From positions 1 through 6,718 of the forward strand of contig JAUXGI010000057.1 in NCBI GenBank assembly GCA_030622295.1: DNA of 6,718 nucleotides, read 5' to 3'. Position numbers and translations under genes: made by a program. This DNA is from Planctomycetota bacterium. Lineage in GTDB: Bacteria; Planctomycetota; B129-G9. Shown here piece by piece: positions 5,530 through 6,718 of this stretch (position 1 is its first letter; each line of letters starts with the position of its first letter). The notes below the pieces were generated by a model, which saw only the letters and a list, made by a program, of their open reading frames with translations, was not told the origin of the DNA and made no database searches.

Positions 5530-6498
5530 ATGGAGAGATTTCTTATAACCGGCGGGGCGGGGTTTATAGGGTCGCACCTGGCCGAGAGGCTCGTCAGCGA
5601 CGGCCACGTGGTCTTTGTCATCGACGACCTCTCGACGGGGCGAATGGCGAATATCCGCGCGCTGAAAGGACATAAGCGCTTTCACTATTATATAGACAGC
5701 ATTACCAGGGAGCGTCTGCTCGCGGAACTGATTGACGAAGTGTCGGTCGTATATCACCTGGCTGCCGCAGTAGGCGTCAGGCGGATTATCGAGCAGCCGG
5801 TCCGCACCATCGAGACGAACATCTACGGGACGGAACTGGTCCTGAAGCACGCCGCCAAGAAGAAAAAACTGGTCTTTCTCGCCTCGTCCTCGGAGGTTTA
5901 CGGCAAAAGCACGAAGGTGCCGTTCAAGGAAGAGAACGACATGGTGCTGGGGCCGACGACGAAGAGCCGCTGGTCTTACGCGTGTTCGAAGGCGATTGAC
6001 GAGTTTCTGGCGTTGTCGTATCACCGGGAGCGAAAACTGCCGGTAATCGTCGGGCGGTTCTTCAATATAGCCGGGCCACGGCAGGTAGGAGAATACGGCA
6101 TGGTGCTGCCGCGTTTCATCGGGAACGCGCTGCGCGGGAAACCGCTTGAGGTTTATGGTTCGGGGCGACAGGTGCGGTGCTTCCTGGACGTGAGCGACCT
6201 GGTGGACGCGCTGGTGAAACTGCCGGCGGCGAAGCGGGCGGTCGGCACGGTATTCAACATCGGGAGCGGCGAGGTGGTTACCATAAACGCCCTGGCAAAA
6301 CTCGTGCGCCAAAAAGTGAACCCGCGCGTTAAGATAGTGCACGTCCCGTATGAGAAGGCGTACGAGGCGGGCTTTGAAGATTTGCGCGTGCGCGTGCCGG
6401 ATATTTCCCGCATAAAAAAGGCCATCGGCTTCAGGCCGCGCCACTCGCTGGAGCAGATAATTGAACGGATAGTCTTGTGGATGAAGGAAGGCGAATAG
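5530..6498 (+). CDS. NAD-dependent nucleotide-sugar epimerase/dehydratase (extended SDR)
   Basis: 322 residues, a normal length for extended short-chain dehydrogenases acting on UDP-, dTDP- or GDP-sugars. Visible features: the NAD-binding loop TGGAGFIGSHL (7-17), acidic Asp32-Asp33 after strand 2 indicating NAD rather than NADP, LAAAVGVRRII (77-87), the catalytic Ser/Thr region ASSSEVYGKS (118-127), the YxxxK pair Tyr150 and Lys154 in SYACSK, and GRFFNIAGPRQ (175-185). C-terminal sugar-binding signals are VYGSGRQVRCFLDVSD (208-223) and VFNIGSGE (241-248). The closest families I recognise are UDP-glucose 4-epimerase, UDP-glucuronate decarboxylase and relatives; the substrate cannot be decided from sequence alone. 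ATG 5530 places the Rossmann loop at the standard position. GAGGAG lies almost against it (one base between), with a further GGAGAGGG about 15 bases upstream. The open frame reaches back to 5344 only because the repeat region lacks stops. The following gene is also a sugar-nucleotide enzyme. Confidence 0.9.
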   Translation: MERFLITGGAGFIGSHLAERLVSDGHVVFVIDDLSTGRMANIRALKGHKRFHYYIDSITRERLLAELIDEVSVVYHLAAAVGVRRIIEQPVRTIETNIYGTELVLKHAAKKKKLVFLASSSEVYGKSTKVPFKEENDMVLGPTTKSRWSYACSKAIDEFLALSYHRERKLPVIVGRFFNIAGPRQVGEYGMVLPRFIGNALRGKPLEVYGSGRQVRCFLDVSDLVDALVKLPAAKRAVGTVFNIGSGEVVTINALAKLVRQKVNPRVKIVHVPYEKAYEAGFEDLRVRVPDISRIKKAIGFRPRHSLEQIIERIVLWMKEGE

Positions 6499-6589
6499 GC
6501 GGTTTTTGCTCGACTGTTGGACGCGGGAAGGACGCCCTGTTCACCGTTTCCTTCCGCCCTACGAATAAACATGTTGACGGACAAGGCCA

Positions 6590-6718
6590 ATGATTGACGG
6601 GGTGAAAACCAAGAAACTGCGCGTGATACCGGATGAGCGCGGGCGGTTGATGGAGATACTGCGCGCCGACGACGAGATGTTCAGGAAGTTCGGCCAGGTC
6701 TATATTACAACGGTGTAC
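6590..6718 (+). CDS. dTDP-4-dehydrorhamnose 3,5-epimerase (RmlC) family, 5' part only
   Basis: The first 43 residues are visible and the gene continues past the right edge. The N-terminus contains VIPDERGRLMEILR (12-25) followed by KFGQVYITTVY (33-43), typical of the RmlC-type cupin epimerase family, where DERG introduces the first strands of the barrel. RmlC epimerises C3 and C5 of dTDP-4-keto-6-deoxyglucose on the way to dTDP-L-rhamnose. Without the rest of the cupin, with its catalytic His and Tyr, a sugar ketoisomerase of the WxcM/FdtA type remains possible. ATG 6590 has AAGG three bases upstream. It lies 91 bases after the epimerase gene in the same direction, consistent with one sugar-nucleotide operon. 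Confidence 0.75.
   Translation, partial: MIDGVKTKKLRVIPDERGRLMEILRADDEMFRKFGQVYITTVY

Noticed and set aside
5473..6444. 323-codon minus-strand open frame
   Set aside because: It is antisense to the nucleotide-sugar epimerase, whose motifs are clear on the plus strand. The long frame is a by-product of high GC.
6523..6557. Imperfect inverted repeat (GCGGGAAGGA and TCCTTCCGC) after the epimerase gene
   Set aside because: It has a 16-base loop, a bulge and no T-run, so it is too weak to call as a terminator or operator.

Overview
The window is GC-rich (roughly 60% by eye) bacterial chromosome. It holds four protein-coding genes and the start of a fifth, and no tRNA, rRNA, CRISPR array or intact insertion sequence. 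I cannot name the organism. The unusual long RNase HII-like protein, the IspH-UbiA fusion and the style of the sugar epimerase remind me of uncultivated Planctomycetota or other PVC-group genomes, but this is a low-confidence impression.

The left three quarters (1-5056) is read on the minus strand. In transcription order it carries: a single-chain fusion of IspH (last step of the MEP isoprenoid pathway) with a nine-helix UbiA-type membrane prenyltransferase (5056-3305); a long, divergent RNase HII-like nuclease (3201-2227); and a malic enzyme (2114 to beyond the left edge). The malic enzyme is the most remarkable gene here. It appears to be an internal tandem duplication: a degenerate first copy without the NAD-binding domain, then a nearly complete second copy, with the catalytic Tyr kept only in copy 1 and the catalytic Lys and metal ligands kept only in copy 2. 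A plausible sigma-70-type promoter lies in front of both ispH-ubiA and the malic enzyme. The nuclease gene has a good ribosome binding site but no convincing promoter, so it may be read through from ispH-ubiA.

The right quarter is read on the plus strand: an extended-SDR nucleotide-sugar epimerase/dehydratase (5530-6498), then, after 91 bases, the first 43 codons of an RmlC-type dTDP-4-dehydrorhamnose 3,5-epimerase family protein. Together they look like the beginning of a surface-polysaccharide or O-antigen sugar nucleotide cluster.

The divergent intergenic region (5057-5529) is packed with short perfect hairpins and contains a 140-bp element with perfect 11-bp terminal inverted repeats. 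A shorter relative of that element sits between ispH-ubiA and the nuclease gene (about 3223-3280), and part of it is repeated in inverted orientation just before the epimerase promoter. The hairpin stems covary between copies. These repeats stay open in several frames and create false N-terminal extensions on three genes; the starts given here were chosen to avoid them.
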